Origin: Ureibacillus sp. FSL W7-1570
Lineage (GTDB): Bacteria > Bacillota > Bacilli > Bacillales_A > Planococcaceae
Reading direction: 5' to 3'
Length of the DNA: 64,000 nt
Assembly (NCBI RefSeq): GCF_038593265.1
Contig: NZ_CP151979.1
Span: 2,352,001-2,416,000 of the forward strand
This document shows positions 36,895-47,050 of the stretch, one piece after another. The notes beneath the pieces are model-generated. The model saw nothing but the letters and a program-made list of their open reading frames with translations. It ran no database searches and was not told the DNA's origin. Numbering within the stretch: the stretch's first letter is position 1; each line of letters starts with the position of its first letter. Position numbers and translations under genes: made by a program.

Positions 36895-37341
36895 TTATTC
36901 TTCCTTCACATGGACTTTTAAAGTCGCTTTCACTTCCGGATGCAATTTCACTGGAACGTTTGTCACGCCCAATGAGCGAATGCCTTCATTGCATTCCATT
37001 TTTCTTTTATCCACTTTGATACCGAAATTTTTTTGTAAGCTTTCCGAAATTTGTTTCGTTGATACGGAACCAAACAGGCGTCCGCCTTCACCCGCTTTTG
37101 CTTTGATTTCCAACGTGATGCTTTCCAATTTTTCTTTTAATGCTTTTGCTTCTTGCAGTTCTTGTGCAGCAAGTTTCTCTTCATGTCTTTTTTGGGCCTC
37201 TAACTTGCTTAAAGCTTCTTTTGTCGCTTCAACAGCCAAACCTCTTTTAATCAAATAGTTTTGCGCATACCCATCGGCAACGTTTTTCACTTCACCTTTT
37301 TTCCCTTGACCTTTCACATCTTTCAAAAATACAACTTTCAT
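36895..37341 (-). CDS. rplI: 50S ribosomal protein L9
   Basis: A 148-residue protein. The N-terminal domain begins [20 protein letters not shown] with [17 protein letters not shown] long connecting helix follows (about 45-75) and the C-terminal RNA-binding lobe is [13 protein letters not shown]. It overlaps the gdpP stop by four bases (ATGA), so synthesis is coupled. Confidence 0.97.
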   Translation of the reverse strand: MKVVFLKDVKGQGKKGEVKNVADGYAQNYLIKRGLAVEATKEALSKLEAQKRHEEKLAAQELQEAKALKEKLESITLEIKAKAGEGGRLFGSVSTKQISESLQKNFGIKVDKRKMECNEGIRSLGVTNVPVKLHPEVKATLKVHVKEE

Positions 37342-39311
37342 TCTTTCTGGCTCCCTTCTAACGTTTCGATAATGGCATTTTTCAATAATGATAAAGCTTC
37401 ATCGATTGTTTCAACATTCAATTGGCATGCGGCATTTGTTAAATGGCCGCCTCCACCGAGTTTCTCCATAATCACTTGCACATTCACATCCCCCAATGAA
37501 CGGGCACTGATTCCCATTAAACCGTCCTGGCGACGGGCAATGACAAACGAAGCATTTACATCTTTCATCGCAAGCAAAATATCTGCCGTTTGGGCGATCA
37601 ATACAGAATCGTATTCTTTTCCTTCTTCTCCATGGGCAACTGCAATTCCTGGATATATAAAACGGACATTTTGAATGATTTTTGACCGTTCAATAAATGT
37701 GTCGATATCTTCTTTTAAAAGGCGTTGTACGAGCACCGTGTCCGCTCCGTACGTTCTTAAATAGGATGCTGCTTCAAAAGTTCTCGCTCCCGTTCTTAGG
37801 GTGAAACTTTTTGTATCCACAATGATTCCGGCAAGCAGTGCAGTCGCTTCCAATTTCGAAAGTTTTTCTTCATCGGGCTGATATTCCAATAGCTCCGTTA
37901 CAAGTTCGGAAGTGGAGGATGCATATGGTTCCATATAAACGAGGGTCGAATTGTTGATAAACTCCTCACCACGTCGATGGTGGTCAATGACTACTATCTT
38001 TTCAAACCGTTTTAATAAGGTCTCATCCACTACAAGGCTCGGGCGATGGGTGTCCACTACCACCAATAATGATTGTTCCGTCATGATTGTCAGTGCTTCA
38101 TCCGGTGAGATAAAAAACTCTTCCAAACTGGATTCCTTTTTAATTTCTTTGACCAGCCGCTCAACACTGCCGTTCAATTCATCAAAATCTAAAACGATGT
38201 AGCCTTCCACCTTGTTCATTTGAGCGATTTTCCGTACACCGATTCCCGCTCCAATCGAATCCATATCCGGATTTTTATGGCCCATGATAAAGACCCTATC
38301 GCTATCCTGGATCAAATCTTTCAAAGCGTGGGATATGACGCGTGCCCGAACTCTTGTACGTTTCTCAACCGGGTTCGTTTTGCCGCCATAAAACTTAATT
38401 TTTCCATTCGGCTGTTTTATGGCCACTTGGTCACCGCCACGTCCCAACACCAGGTCCAAACTCGATTGGGCCAGTTCGCCCAGTTCAATCAATGATGGAG
38501 AACCTGCACCTATTCCAATACTCAAAGTCAGAGATAGATTTTTCTTCGCTGTTTTTTCACGGACATCATCCAAAATGGAGAATTTCTTTTTCTCCAATTC
38601 ATTTAAAGTGGCTTCATTCATAACCGCCAAAAAGCGGTCCGTATCAATCCGTTTGATATAAATGTCGTGTTCTTCCGCCCAATCATTGATGATGGATGTC
38701 ACCGTTGAATTCGTCATGCTCTTTGTTTGATCATCCATTCCCTGGGTAATATCATCATAGTTGTCAATGAACAGAATGGCGATGACCGTCCGATCGTCAT
38801 GATATTGTTTTTCGATTTCCACTTGATCGGTTACATCAAAGAAATAGAGCAGCTTTTCTTCTTGTTTATGAAGGACTTTGAATTTACGATCCTGAATGGT
38901 TACAACGCAATTTTGTTTCTCATCGGATTTTCGAATATTTTGCAATTCTTCAGATAGAACAAACAAATCTTGACCTGTCAACGTCGGCATCCCCATAAGC
39001 CTCGTCATGTACGGGTTTGCCCATTCAATTTCATATTTATCGTTGATTAATACGACTCCTATCGGCATCTCCAATAGAGCTTCCTGCCCGACTTTTTTCA
39101 TTCGAAATGCCAAAGATTCAATATATTTTTCAATCGCCAGATGGGATATTTTTTCTTTTCGCCAATCATGGATGATGACAATGGCAACCAATAAAGTAAA
39201 AGCTGCTCCAATCCAGACATTCAAAACAAATAATCCAACGATCCCCACTAACCCGAATAATGCCAAATGGAGAAGTGGATAATGGATTTTCCGCTTCCTG
39301 TAAGTATCCAT
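37338..39311 (-). CDS. gdpP: cyclic-di-AMP phosphodiesterase GdpP (YybT)
   Basis: A 657-residue membrane enzyme that cleaves c-di-AMP to pApA. Two membrane helices lie at 12-50. A PAS-like haem-binding domain (about 85-150) and a degenerate GGDEF domain (about 175-300) follow, then the catalytic DHH/DHHA1 part (about 340-650). DHH residues are [22 protein letters not shown] and [13 protein letters not shown]1 has [12 protein letters not shown]. It helps set potassium and osmotic balance and beta-lactam tolerance. It follows the yybS-like gene by 12 bases. Confidence 0.95.
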   Translation of the reverse strand: MDTYRKRKIHYPLLHLALFGLVGIVGLFVLNVWIGAAFTLLVAIVIIHDWRKEKISHLAIEKYIESLAFRMKKVGQEALLEMPIGVVLINDKYEIEWANPYMTRLMGMPTLTGQDLFVLSEELQNIRKSDEKQNCVVTIQDRKFKVLHKQEEKLLYFFDVTDQVEIEKQYHDDRTVIAILFIDNYDDITQGMDDQTKSMTNSTVTSIINDWAEEHDIYIKRIDTDRFLAVMNEATLNELEKKKFSILDDVREKTAKKNLSLTLSIGIGAGSPSLIELGELAQSSLDLVLGRGGDQVAIKQPNGKIKFYGGKTNPVEKRTRVRARVISHALKDLIQDSDRVFIMGHKNPDMDSIGAGIGVRKIAQMNKVEGYIVLDFDELNGSVERLVKEIKKESSLEEFFISPDEALTIMTEQSLLVVVDTHRPSLVVDETLLKRFEKIVVIDHHRRGEEFINNSTLVYMEPYASSTSELVTELLEYQPDEEKLSKLEATALLAGIIVDTKSFTLRTGARTFEAASYLRTYGADTVLVQRLLKEDIDTFIERSKIIQNVRFIYPGIAVAHGEEGKEYDSVLIAQTADILLAMKDVNASFVIARRQDGLMGISARSLGDVNVQVIMEKLGGGGHLTNAACQLNVETIDEALSLLKNAIIETLEGSQKE

Positions 39312-39323
39312 GTAATCAGCCCC

Positions 39324-40265
39324 TTACTTTCGAATCTTCCCTGACACGTATGAACGGATATCGAAACCTAAATCTAAAATTCCAATGAGCATCACAAAAT
39401 TATACAGCGGAATCGACAAGACGGTCGCTAATCCCTTCAGAAACTTTGGTGCCTTATAAGCATCCAATACAAAGTGCAGGAAAGAAATGCCTTGAATGGT
39501 TAACAACACCCATAACACCATTGAAAAATTCAAAATAATTATATATAGTGATGTTCCTAATTCAGGGCGAACAAACAATTGAATTGATAAAACAATCAAA
39601 TAAATCCATAAAATTGTACGAGGCAAGCGTAAATCTTTAAAAGCGCTAAATTTTGGAACAGCAATGCCCAGGCGTTTTAATATCGGCAAATTTATTGAAA
39701 TCAAAAGAAATGCCATGAAGAATACGGCCAATGTAACCGTAGCAGGAATGGCAATCTCCATCTGTTGGAACATTAAATTCAATACTTCTTCGGTGATGGG
39801 CGTTTCACCAGTGAGATTTTCTGCGAATTGAAAAGATTGCATATAGCTGTCGCGCATTAATTGAAAGGATTCTTTAATAAAATCCATATTAAACAGCTTT
39901 ACAGAAATGATATATTGAATTGCAAAAGTAATTAATAACGATATTCCAGTCGCCATAAATAAATATGCTTTACTTTTTCCAGTCCGCAATGCATCTCCCA
40001 TGACGACGCCGCATACAGCAAAAATCATGGAGAATGGCAAAATGACGATTCCCCCAAAGAAAAAAGTGACAATGCACCCAAGGACTCCTAAAATAATGGA
40101 AGATGCGCGATCATATTTTGCGCTATACCAAGCGATTGGCAATGGTGCAAACAATGTCGCCACTAAGCTGATGATTGGTACATAATATGCAATAGCAATG
40201 AGGATGGCAAAGATTGCAATCATCATTGCGCCATGTGTAAGCCTCTGTGTTTGATTGTTCGGCAT
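39324..40265 (-). CDS. yybS: DUF2232 membrane protein (YybS-like)
   Basis: A 313-residue integral membrane protein with about eight predicted helices (for example IAIFAILIAIAYYVPIISLV near the start). It belongs to the DUF2232 family found upstream of gdpP in Bacillales; the role is unknown, with ECF-transporter-like folds suggested for relatives. The ATG at 40265 has AAGGAAGG upstream; the frame could run to 40340 but without support. It is probably co-transcribed with gdpP-rplI-dnaB. Confidence 0.88.
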   Translation of the reverse strand: MPNNQTQRLTHGAMMIAIFAILIAIAYYVPIISLVATLFAPLPIAWYSAKYDRASSIILGVLGCIVTFFFGGIVILPFSMIFAVCGVVMGDALRTGKSKAYLFMATGISLLITFAIQYIISVKLFNMDFIKESFQLMRDSYMQSFQFAENLTGETPITEEVLNLMFQQMEIAIPATVTLAVFFMAFLLISINLPILKRLGIAVPKFSAFKDLRLPRTILWIYLIVLSIQLFVRPELGTSLYIIILNFSMVLWVLLTIQGISFLHFVLDAYKAPKFLKGLATVLSIPLYNFVMLIGILDLGFDIRSYVSGKIRK

Positions 40266-40371
40266 AAGATACCTTCCTTTTTTACAATTCAATAAATCTT
40301 TACATTCGTATATTGTACCATTTTTTATAAAGTAGGACAAAATTACGATAAAGCCAAAGGGAATTTAGGAA

Positions 40372-40417
40372 AAAAAAACAAAAACCAACAGAAGCTGATT
40401 CACAGCCTCTGTTGGTT
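40372..40417 (-). terminator. terminator after rpsR
   Basis: AACCAACAGA (40383-40392) pairs with TCTGTTGGTT (40408-40417), followed on the minus strand by a T-rich tail. It ends the rpsF-ssb-rpsR operon. Confidence 0.85.
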
Positions 40418-40428
40418 TCATCCATTTA

Positions 40429-40665
40429 TTATTTATCTTCCGCTACGAATGGAAGAAGCGCCATGATACGAGCGCGTTTAATCGCTGTAGTTAATTTGCG
40501 TTGATATTTTGCACTTGTACCAGTTACGCGACGTGGAAGGATTTTTCCGCGTTCAGAAATGAATTTTTTAAGTAAATCTACATCTTTGTAGTCGATGTGT
40601 GTAATGTTATTTGAAGTAAAGTAGCAAACTTTGCGACGTTTGCGACCTCCGCGACGTTGTGCCAT
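40429..40665 (-). CDS. rpsR: 30S ribosomal protein S18
   Basis: A 78-residue protein with the basic start [13 protein letters not shown] and the conserved [20 protein letters not shown]. It binds with S6 at the 30S platform. It is the last gene of rpsF-ssb-rpsR. A single Cys (VCYF) is retained. Confidence 0.97.
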   Translation of the reverse strand: MAQRRGGRKRRKVCYFTSNNITHIDYKDVDLLKKFISERGKILPRRVTGTSAKYQRKLTTAIKRARIMALLPFVAEDK

Positions 40666-40710
40666 CGAATTTCCCTCCTTTTTGAATGCTTTCTCCGTTA
40701 TCCGAATACC

Positions 40711-41232
40711 TTAGAACGGTAAATCGTCTTCCGAAACTTCAATCGGACCTTTGCTTGAAGCAAATGGGTCTTCATCTACACGTGTATAATTCGGCTGATT
40801 TTGAGGAGGTTGACTTGGGAATGGTGTGCCAAATGGATCTGATTGCGGAACACCGTATGAAGGTTGTCCTGCACCGTAGGATGGTTGTCCTCCAGGCGGT
40901 TGTCCTTGGGCACTTCTAGGTTCCAAAAATTGCACGGAATCAGCTACGACTTCAGTTGTATAAACACGTTTGCCGTCCGGACCCTCATAACTGCCGGTTT
41001 GGATGCGTCCATCGATGCCGATGAGGCTTCCTTTCCGCATGTAGTTTGCAAGGTTTTCGGCTTGTTTTCGCCATGCTACACAACTAATGAAATCCGCTTC
41101 TCTTTCACCTTGTTGGTTCGTAAATGTACGATTTACAGCAACCGTAAATCGAGTTACCGGTACTCCACTTGGCGTGTATCGCAATTCCGGGTCTTTCGTC
41201 AGCCTACCGACCAATACGACACGATTTATCAT
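40711..41232 (-). CDS. ssb: single-stranded DNA-binding protein
   Basis: A 173-residue protein. The OB-fold (1-106) begins [20 protein letters not shown], a Pro/Gly/Gln-rich linker follows, and the acidic tip VSEDDLPF binds partner proteins. It covers ssDNA at replication forks. It lies between rpsF and rpsR, as in B. subtilis ssbA. Confidence 0.97.
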   Translation of the reverse strand: MINRVVLVGRLTKDPELRYTPSGVPVTRFTVAVNRTFTNQQGEREADFISCVAWRKQAENLANYMRKGSLIGIDGRIQTGSYEGPDGKRVYTTEVVADSVQFLEPRSAQGQPPGGQPSYGAGQPSYGVPQSDPFGTPFPSQPPQNQPNYTRVDEDPFASSKGPIEVSEDDLPF

Positions 41233-41269
41233 TTGACAACCTCCTCTTCAGCATTAAATTCCAATAGAA

Positions 41270-41557
41270 TTATTCTTCGTCACGAACAGCGATATGACGA
41301 ATGATGTCTTCGTTAATGTTTGCTAAACGGTTATATTCATCGATTGCTTTTGCTGGAGCGTTTGCTTTCACGATATGGTAGATACCTTCGCGATATTTTT
41401 TAATTTCGTAAGCAAGACGACGTTTGCCCCATTCTTTTGACTCGATGATTTCCGCACCATTTGAAGTAAGGATTTCATCAAAACGTTGCACTAACGCTTT
41501 TTTCTCTTCCTCTTCGATGTCTGGGCGGATAATGTACATTAATTCATATTTTCTCAT
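41270..41557 (-). CDS. rpsF: 30S ribosomal protein S6
   Basis: A 95-residue protein starting [20 protein letters not shown], with [20 protein letters not shown]. The ATG at 41557 is nine bases from AAGGAGGTG; an in-frame GTG four codons earlier overlaps that site and is unlikely. It is the first gene of rpsF-ssb-rpsR. Confidence 0.96.
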   Translation of the reverse strand: MRKYELMYIIRPDIEEEEKKALVQRFDEILTSNGAEIIESKEWGKRRLAYEIKKYREGIYHIVKANAPAKAIDEYNRLANINEDIIRHIAVRDEE

Positions 41558-41745
41558 CGCTTTTTGCACCTCCTTATGGACTTTGGCTCTCCTTTATTTC
41601 AAGGGAGCAAGGAGTAAATTTCTATTACTCACATCTTTGAATTGTAACATATACTTTTATGAATAGCAACAAACATCGAATGGCTATCGGAGATTTTCTG
41701 GGCTTTGTCATTTCGATATAATGGGGAAAAGGGGCTGAATGTTTT

Positions 41746-42288
41746 ATGGAAGAAAAAGAACCGACCATTATTGAATTGGATATCATGAAAATCGCAAAAG
41801 TGAATTTTTGGTTGACCGCATCATTAAGCATCCTGTTTTTAGCGTTGAACAGCATCGCTCATCATCAATTCCGCTTTGAAATCACCTTTTGGAATTTCAT
41901 GTTATTTCTTGCGGGGTATTTTGCACTGATTGTTTTGCATGAATTATTTCATTTGATCGGATTTGTGATTTTTGGCAAAGCCAAATGGAAACAGCTGGAT
42001 TACGGGATTAACGCAAAATTGGGAGTCGCCTATGCAACCACGAAAAAACCGTTGCCGAATCATGCAATGAAAAAAGCGCTGATGCTGCCCTTTTGGACTA
42101 CGGGAATGATTCCAGCCGTGATGGGGTTAATATTCAACAATCAGTTGGTTCTCTTATTAGGCGCTTTTTTGATTGCCGGTGCGATTGGTGATTTTTATAT
42201 GTATAAAGAGCTGCGGAAATTTCCAAACGACGCTCTTGTAAAAGATGATCCCCAGCTGCCAAAATTGTATGTATATCCAAAAGAATAA
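41746..42288 (+). CDS. DUF3267 membrane protein with HExxH motif
   Basis: A 180-residue protein with about four membrane helices (about 20-40, 52-75, 105-130, 135-155). The second helix contains LHELFHLIGF, an HExxH zinc-binding motif of intramembrane-metalloprotease type. DUF3267 members have this pattern; substrates are not known. It runs against the surrounding minus-strand genes and is monocistronic. AAGGGG lies 13 bases before the ATG, which is rather far. Confidence 0.8.
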   Translation: MEEKEPTIIELDIMKIAKVNFWLTASLSILFLALNSIAHHQFRFEITFWNFMLFLAGYFALIVLHELFHLIGFVIFGKAKWKQLDYGINAKLGVAYATTKKPLPNHAMKKALMLPFWTTGMIPAVMGLIFNNQLVLLLGAFLIAGAIGDFYMYKELRKFPNDALVKDDPQLPKLYVYPKE

Positions 42289-42343
42289 AGTGGGATTTAC
42301 GGTTAAGGGGTTCATTACTTCCTCCTAACGTAAATTCCACTTT
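42287..42343. terminator. shared terminator of the DUF3267 gene and ychF
   Basis: AAAGTGGGATTTACGGTTA pairs with TAACGTAAATTCCACTTT between the convergent genes. It is long and nearly perfect, with T-rich ends in both directions. Confidence 0.7.
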
Positions 42344-42350
42344 GCTTTCA

Positions 42351-43451
42351 TTACACATTGAATCGGAATAACATGATATCGCCGTCTTGCACGACGTAGT
42401 CTTTTCCTTCCAGGCGCACTTTTCCTTGTTCTTTCGCTTGTTGCATAGAGCCTGCCGCCAATAAATCTTCAAAGGAAACCGTTTCCGCCCGGATGAAGCC
42501 GCGTTCAAAGTCGGAGTGAATGATACCTGCACATTCCGGCGCTTTCATCCCTTTTTTGAATGTCCAAGCGCGGACTTCTTTTTCCCCCGCCGTGAAGTAT
42601 GTGGCAAGGCCAAGCAAATCATAAGCGGCGCGAATCAACTGATCTAATCCTGATTCTTTGATACCCAATTCTTCAAGGAACATTTTCTTTTCCTCTTCAT
42701 CTAATTGGGCAATTTCTTCCTCAATTTTTGCACAAACCGTTATGACCTTTGAGCCTTCCGCTTCTGCATAGGCGCGGACTTGCTTTACATATTCATTGTC
42801 ATCCGCATTCGCCACTTCATCTTCCGAAACGTTTGCCACATAAAGCATCGGCTTTAATGTTAATAAATTCAATCCTTTGATTACTTTTTTCTCATCTTCC
42901 GTCAATTCCACAGAGCGGGCCGGCTTTTCATTTTCAAGAGCTTCTTTGATTTTGATTAAAATCGGCTCTTCCATCATTGCGTCTTTATCTTTTTGTTTGG
43001 CGATTTTACTTACTCTTTGAAGACGTTTATCCACCGATTCCAAATCGGCTAAAATCAGCTCCAAGTTGATGACTTCAATATCTGCTATTGGATCAACTTT
43101 TCCTGCCACGTGGGTGATGTTTTCATCATCAAAACAACGCACTACTTGGCAAATCGCGTCCACTTCCCGAATGTGGGAAAGGAATTTATTTCCTAACCCT
43201 TCCCCTTTGGAAGCGCCTTTGACGATACCGGCAATATCTGTAAATTCAAAAGATGTTGGAACTTTCTTCTGAGGTTTTACAAGTTCTGTCAGTTTGTCTA
43301 ATCGAGGGTCTGGCACATCTACAACGCCCACATTTGGATCAATTGTCGCAAAAGGATAGTTCGCCGCGAGGGCGCCCGCTTTTGTAATCGCATTAAATAA
43401 TGTAGACTTTCCTACGTTCGGCAGACCGACAATTCCAGCTGTTAGTGACAT
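42351..43451 (-). CDS. ychF: redox-regulated ATPase YchF (OLA1 family)
   Basis: A 366-residue Obg-class P-loop protein. G1 is GLPNVGKST (about residues 8-16), G3 is [17 protein letters not shown] and the NVSEDE region replaces the usual NKxD, giving ATP preference. The C-terminal TGS domain ends [20 protein letters not shown]. It associates with ribosomes and the stress response. Confidence 0.96.
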   Translation of the reverse strand: MSLTAGIVGLPNVGKSTLFNAITKAGALAANYPFATIDPNVGVVDVPDPRLDKLTELVKPQKKVPTSFEFTDIAGIVKGASKGEGLGNKFLSHIREVDAICQVVRCFDDENITHVAGKVDPIADIEVINLELILADLESVDKRLQRVSKIAKQKDKDAMMEEPILIKIKEALENEKPARSVELTEDEKKVIKGLNLLTLKPMLYVANVSEDEVANADDNEYVKQVRAYAEAEGSKVITVCAKIEEEIAQLDEEEKKMFLEELGIKESGLDQLIRAAYDLLGLATYFTAGEKEVRAWTFKKGMKAPECAGIIHSDFERGFIRAETVSFEDLLAAGSMQQAKEQGKVRLEGKDYVVQDGDIMLFRFNV

Positions 43452-43639
43452 CGACTCACTACCTTTCTTATAAGAAACATGACTATTATTTTTACACTAG
43501 TGTTAATTATATGGATTTCGGCATAAAAAGTCTATTTTCCATTCATTTTTCCCAAAATGATGAAATCCCCACGTTGAAGATGCTGGGTGGGGATAATCAA
43601 CAGAACGATGCCATTTTTTGATGATTTTTGGAGAAAACA

Positions 43640-43840
43640 TTATTCTTCCGCTTCTTGAATGACCCTTTTCATTTTTTTCGCAAATTCCCTGCGAGGCAAT
43701 AATACACTGTGGCCGCATCCTTGACACTTGATTCTGATATCTGCCCCCATACGGATAATTTTCCAGGCGTTGGTTCCGCATGGATGCGGCTTTTTCATTT
43801 CCACAATGTCATTCAATTTAAACGTTTTTGTCTCCATCAT
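43640..43840 (-). CDS. yyzM: DUF951 small zinc-ribbon-like protein (YyzM)
   Basis: A 66-residue protein with LNDIVEMKKPHPCGTNAW, then IKCQGCGHSVLLPRREF. Cys in HPCG and in CQGCGH suggest a metal site. DUF951 is conserved next to ychF and the MscS gene in Bacillales; its function is not known. The start at 43840 is read from GGGGAG six bases upstream and overlaps the MscS gene by 23 bases. Confidence 0.9.
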   Translation of the reverse strand: MMETKTFKLNDIVEMKKPHPCGTNAWKIIRMGADIRIKCQGCGHSVLLPRREFAKKMKRVIQEAEE

Positions 43841-44774
43841 TCTCATCTCCCCTCGACATTGCTTTACTAGAATCATATATCATCATTTTTGGATAAGCCA
43901 TTGGAATTCCATTTTTCTCTAATATCTTTTTGACATCTCTCCGAATGATTCTTGCGATGCCATAATGCTGTTGAGGTTTTGTTTCGGCAGTGATGCGAAT
44001 CGTCATTTCCGCCCCCGCCACATTTTGGACACCAACGAATTTCGGTACATCCACCAACTCTTCATATTTGGAAGGCAACGTTTTTAAATATTCCGTCACC
44101 AATTTTTCAATTTTTTCAACATCCGCTTCAATGCCGACTTGCATATCGATGATTGCTTTTGAGTTGTTCAAAGAAAAGTTGACCACTTCCGTAATCTGCC
44201 CGTTCGGAATAATATAAACTTCCCCGGTTGAACCAATTATTTTTGTCGTTCTTAACCCGATTTCCGTAACGGTCCCTTCCGCTGCGCTTGCAGAATTGAT
44301 TCGAACGTAATCTCCGACACCGAACTGATCTTCAAAAATAATGAAAAATCCGGTAATCACATCTTTGACCAAGTTTTGAGCGCCAAAACCGATGGCAAGG
44401 CCGGCTATCCCTGCTCCGGCAAGCAAACCTGCCACATTGATATTCAATGAAGACAATACGCCGATGATCGCTGAAAAGTAAACGATGTAAGACAACACGC
44501 TTTGCGACAATTTTAAGAGCGTTTTTTGCCTTCGTTCAGAATATTTTAATGGCGATTTCATTCTGAGTTTAAAAAATCGCGCAATAATGCGTTTTCCTAT
44601 AAATACAACGATATAAGAAACCAACATAATGGCTAGGATTTTGATAGATGCACCGACAATGAAATCCCAAAACTGTTCGCTTGAAAAATATTCCCATATT
44701 TTTTGGCTGATACTTACAAAATCTTTTGTTTCATTTTCCACGGTTTCCACAATTTCTACCTTATCTTCCGACAT
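43818..44774 (-). CDS. small-conductance mechanosensitive channel (MscS family)
   Basis: A 318-residue channel. Three membrane helices lie in the first 165 residues. The pore helix is GLLAGAGIAGLAIGFGAQNL, followed by VKDVITGFFIIFEDQFGVGD and the beta domain YVRINSASAAEGTVTEIGLR. It opens under membrane tension to release solutes. The start at 44774 follows AGAGGTGGG. It is translationally linked to yyzM by overlap. Confidence 0.93.
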   Translation of the reverse strand: MSEDKVEIVETVENETKDFVSISQKIWEYFSSEQFWDFIVGASIKILAIMLVSYIVVFIGKRIIARFFKLRMKSPLKYSERRQKTLLKLSQSVLSYIVYFSAIIGVLSSLNINVAGLLAGAGIAGLAIGFGAQNLVKDVITGFFIIFEDQFGVGDYVRINSASAAEGTVTEIGLRTTKIIGSTGEVYIIPNGQITEVVNFSLNNSKAIIDMQVGIEADVEKIEKLVTEYLKTLPSKYEELVDVPKFVGVQNVAGAEMTIRITAETKPQQHYGIARIIRRDVKKILEKNGIPMAYPKMMIYDSSKAMSRGDENDGDKNV

Positions 44775-44873
44775 TTTCCCACCTCTGGAATATAAAAGTA
44801 AATTAATGGTTATACTTCTAAAAAATAATATAGGCATTCCATGATTAAAACATAAAATGAAAGTAGGAATTGT

Positions 44874-45503
44874 ATGCAAAATATCTCCAAAGAACCACTG
44901 AAAACGGCCATTCATTATGAAGAAACCGGAGCAATCTGGCGTTTAAGCGAATTGTTTTTACAGCATATCCCTTTTGAACATGAGAATCTCGTTTTTTGCT
45001 GCATCGGTACAGATCGCTCAACCGGTGATGCATTAGGACCGTTAACGGGAAGTTTGCTCTCCAATTATCATTTTCCATTCAGAATCATTGGAACGTTGGA
45101 AAATCCTCTTCATGCTACCAATTTATCATTGACTGTCAAGGAATTACAACAAATGACCACTTTTCCTTTTGTCGTAGCTATTGACGCTTGCCTTGGCAGG
45201 GAAAAAAGCATCGGTCAAATCATTGTGGAACAAGGCCCTCTATTTCCTGGAAAAGCGGTCAATAAAGAATTGCCTCCCATCGGTGACATTTCCATTAAAG
45301 GCGTGGTCAACGTGGGAGGGTTTATGGAAATGCTTGTTTTGCAAAACACCCGATTACATGTCACTTATTCAATGAGCCATAAAATTGCCCGGGCGATGCT
45401 CCTTGCTTATCAACGTCATCTATTGAAAAGGAAACAATATGGCAACCATGACGGCCACTACAACAATGCCTGGAAGCAAATTGGCTATCCGAATTTTCGT
45501 TAA
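44874..45503 (+). CDS. yyaC: spore protease-like protein YyaC
   Basis: A 209-residue protein related to the germination protease GPR: FCCIGTDRSTGDALGPLTG (about 41-59) and VAIDACLGREKSIGQI (about 102-117) carry the conserved Asp residues. It is found in spore formers and is part of the sporulation gene set. It is divergent from the MscS gene and convergent with the DUF554 gene, overlapping it by 84 bases. Confidence 0.9.
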   Translation: MQNISKEPLKTAIHYEETGAIWRLSELFLQHIPFEHENLVFCCIGTDRSTGDALGPLTGSLLSNYHFPFRIIGTLENPLHATNLSLTVKELQQMTTFPFVVAIDACLGREKSIGQIIVEQGPLFPGKAVNKELPPIGDISIKGVVNVGGFMEMLVLQNTRLHVTYSMSHKIARAMLLAYQRHLLKRKQYGNHDGHYNNAWKQIGYPNFR

Positions 45504-46130
45504 TCCTGCAATGTTTAAGCCAATCGCCAAAATCATGACGCCGCCCGTTGCGGTCATTTCTTGAATAAAAAGATTCAATGCCGCTTCAGGGATATATTTA
45601 CTGATCAATCCGGAAAAAACGGCGATCAAGCCTTGATAAATCAACACCGGAAAAGCTGACAATAATACTCCCATCCCTAATGTCGATGTCAAGATAATGG
45701 ATGTAAAACCGTCAATAATTCCTTTGGTAATGAGGATATCATGATCATTTCTTAATCCGCTGTCCAACGCACCGATGATACCCATTGAGCCAATGACAAA
45801 AATAAGGGATGCTGTAATGAATCCTTCTGCTATGTTGCTGTTTGATTCTTTATTTTTGACAATTATACTTTCCATCCATTTTCCAAATCTGTTGAATAGG
45901 GAATCCAAATCAATCCATTCCCCTATAATTGCTCCAACGACCAAACTGAAAATCAAGATAATAAAGTTGCTCGTTTCCAATCCCATTTGGATCCCCAGCA
46001 AAGCCACAGCCAAGCCAATAATGGAAAGCAAAGTGCTTTTCATTTTTTCCGGCAAATTGCCCAGAAAGCGGCCGATGATCGAACCGATGATAATCAATAA
46101 TGCATTAACGATTGTTCCAAACAGTACCAT
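45420..46130 (-). CDS. DUF554 membrane protein
   Basis: A 236-residue protein with six to seven membrane helices and the family patterns TIVNALLIIIGSIIGRFLG and GIIDGFTSIILTSTLGMGV. DUF554 proteins (YdfK/YqgA type) are thought to be transporters of unknown substrate. It overlaps the yyaC 3' end head-on, which is uncommon for two intact genes. Confidence 0.88.
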   Translation of the reverse strand: MVLFGTIVNALLIIIGSIIGRFLGNLPEKMKSTLLSIIGLAVALLGIQMGLETSNFIILIFSLVVGAIIGEWIDLDSLFNRFGKWMESIIVKNKESNSNIAEGFITASLIFVIGSMGIIGALDSGLRNDHDILITKGIIDGFTSIILTSTLGMGVLLSAFPVLIYQGLIAVFSGLISKYIPEAALNLFIQEMTATGGVMILAIGLNIAGLTKIRIANLLPGIVVVAVMVAILFPFQ

Positions 46131-46152
46131 ATGTAGTGATCCTCTTTCTCTG

Positions 46153-46181
46153 TAAAAATAGAGCGCCGTAACTGGCGCCCT
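46153..46181 (-). terminator. terminator after spo0J
   Basis: GGGCGCC pairs with GGCGCTC (one G-T pair) around AGTTAC, followed by TATTTTTA. It starts three bases after the spo0J stop. Confidence 0.8.
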
Positions 46182-46183
46182 TA

Positions 46184-47050
46184 TTACATCTCATCATGAT
46201 CCAAATTTAATATTTCCAAAATTCGTTCCAAATCATCTTCCGAGTAAAATTCAATCTCGATTTTTCCTTTGTTTTTTGTTTTCTTTATTTGAACATTTGT
46301 TCCAAAGAATTCTCTTAACTGTGATTCAGTAGCCTGGACAAAAATATCCTTTTTCGGAGTCTTCTTTTTTGTTTCACGTGAAACATTTTCATTCAATTGT
46401 TTAATCAATGCTTCCAATTGGCGTACATTCAATGATTGATTAATCGTTTTCTTCGCTACCTCAATCATTTGTCTTTTATTTTTTAAACCTAATAACGCCC
46501 TTCCGTGACCCATTGAAAGTTGGCCCTCATTCAGCATTTGCCTTACTTCTTCCGGCAATTGGAGCAATCGGATCATATTTGTGATATGCGGACGGCTTTT
46601 CCCTAACCGTTTGGCCAAATCATCCTGCGTGAAATTTAATTTCTCAATCAAATTTTGATAGGCCTCCGCTTCTTCAATTGGTGTCAAGTCTTCTCGCTGT
46701 AAATTTTCCAAGATTGCCAGTTCCATCATCTGTTCTTCTGTCATTTCTTTAATAATTGCCGGGATTTCTTCCAAGTTTGCCAATTTTGCCGCGCGGTATC
46801 TGCGTTCTCCTACGACAATTTCATATTTTTTCCCTTTTTTTCTTACTACGATGGGTTGGATGATGCCGTGTTCTCGAATGGATTGAGCCAATTCCCCAAT
46901 CGCTTCATCATCAAATTTCTTCCGTGGTTGAAACGGGTTCGCTACAAGTTTTTGCAATGGAATTTTTTCAACATGTTCATCTTTTTGAATGGACTCCAAC
47001 GTTTCAGAAGGAAATAGAGCTCCTATCCCTTTTCCTAGTCCTCTAGCCAT
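46184..47050 (-). CDS. spo0J: chromosome-partitioning protein Spo0J (ParB)
   Basis: A 288-residue ParB CTPase and DNA-binding clamp. Start MARGLGKGIGALFP. The CTP-binding motifs are NPFQPRKKF and GERRYRAAKLA (about 76-86), the HTH is LTQ-type FTQDDLAKRLGKSRPHITNM, and a C-terminal dimer domain follows. It loads at parS sites, spreads, recruits SMC and works with Soj. A parS site lies inside the gene (46370-46385). It overlaps soj by eight bases. Confidence 0.95.
   Translation of the reverse strand: MARGLGKGIGALFPSETLESIQKDEHVEKIPLQKLVANPFQPRKKFDDEAIGELAQSIREHGIIQPIVVRKKGKKYEIVVGERRYRAAKLANLEEIPAIIKEMTEEQMMELAILENLQREDLTPIEEAEAYQNLIEKLNFTQDDLAKRLGKSRPHITNMIRLLQLPEEVRQMLNEGQLSMGHGRALLGLKNKRQMIEVAKKTINQSLNVRQLEALIKQLNENVSRETKKKTPKKDIFVQATESQLREFFGTNVQIKKTKNKGKIEIEFYSEDDLERILEILNLDHDEM
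46370..46385. promoter_or_regulatory. parS: parS site 1 (in spo0J)
   Basis: TGTTTCACGTGAAACA, the exact 16-bp ParB-binding consensus. Confidence 0.95.

Noticed and set aside
43107..43117. CCACGTGG sequence in ychF considered as a parS site
   Set aside because: Only the CACGTG centre matches; the outer bases do not fit GTTTCACGTGAAAC.
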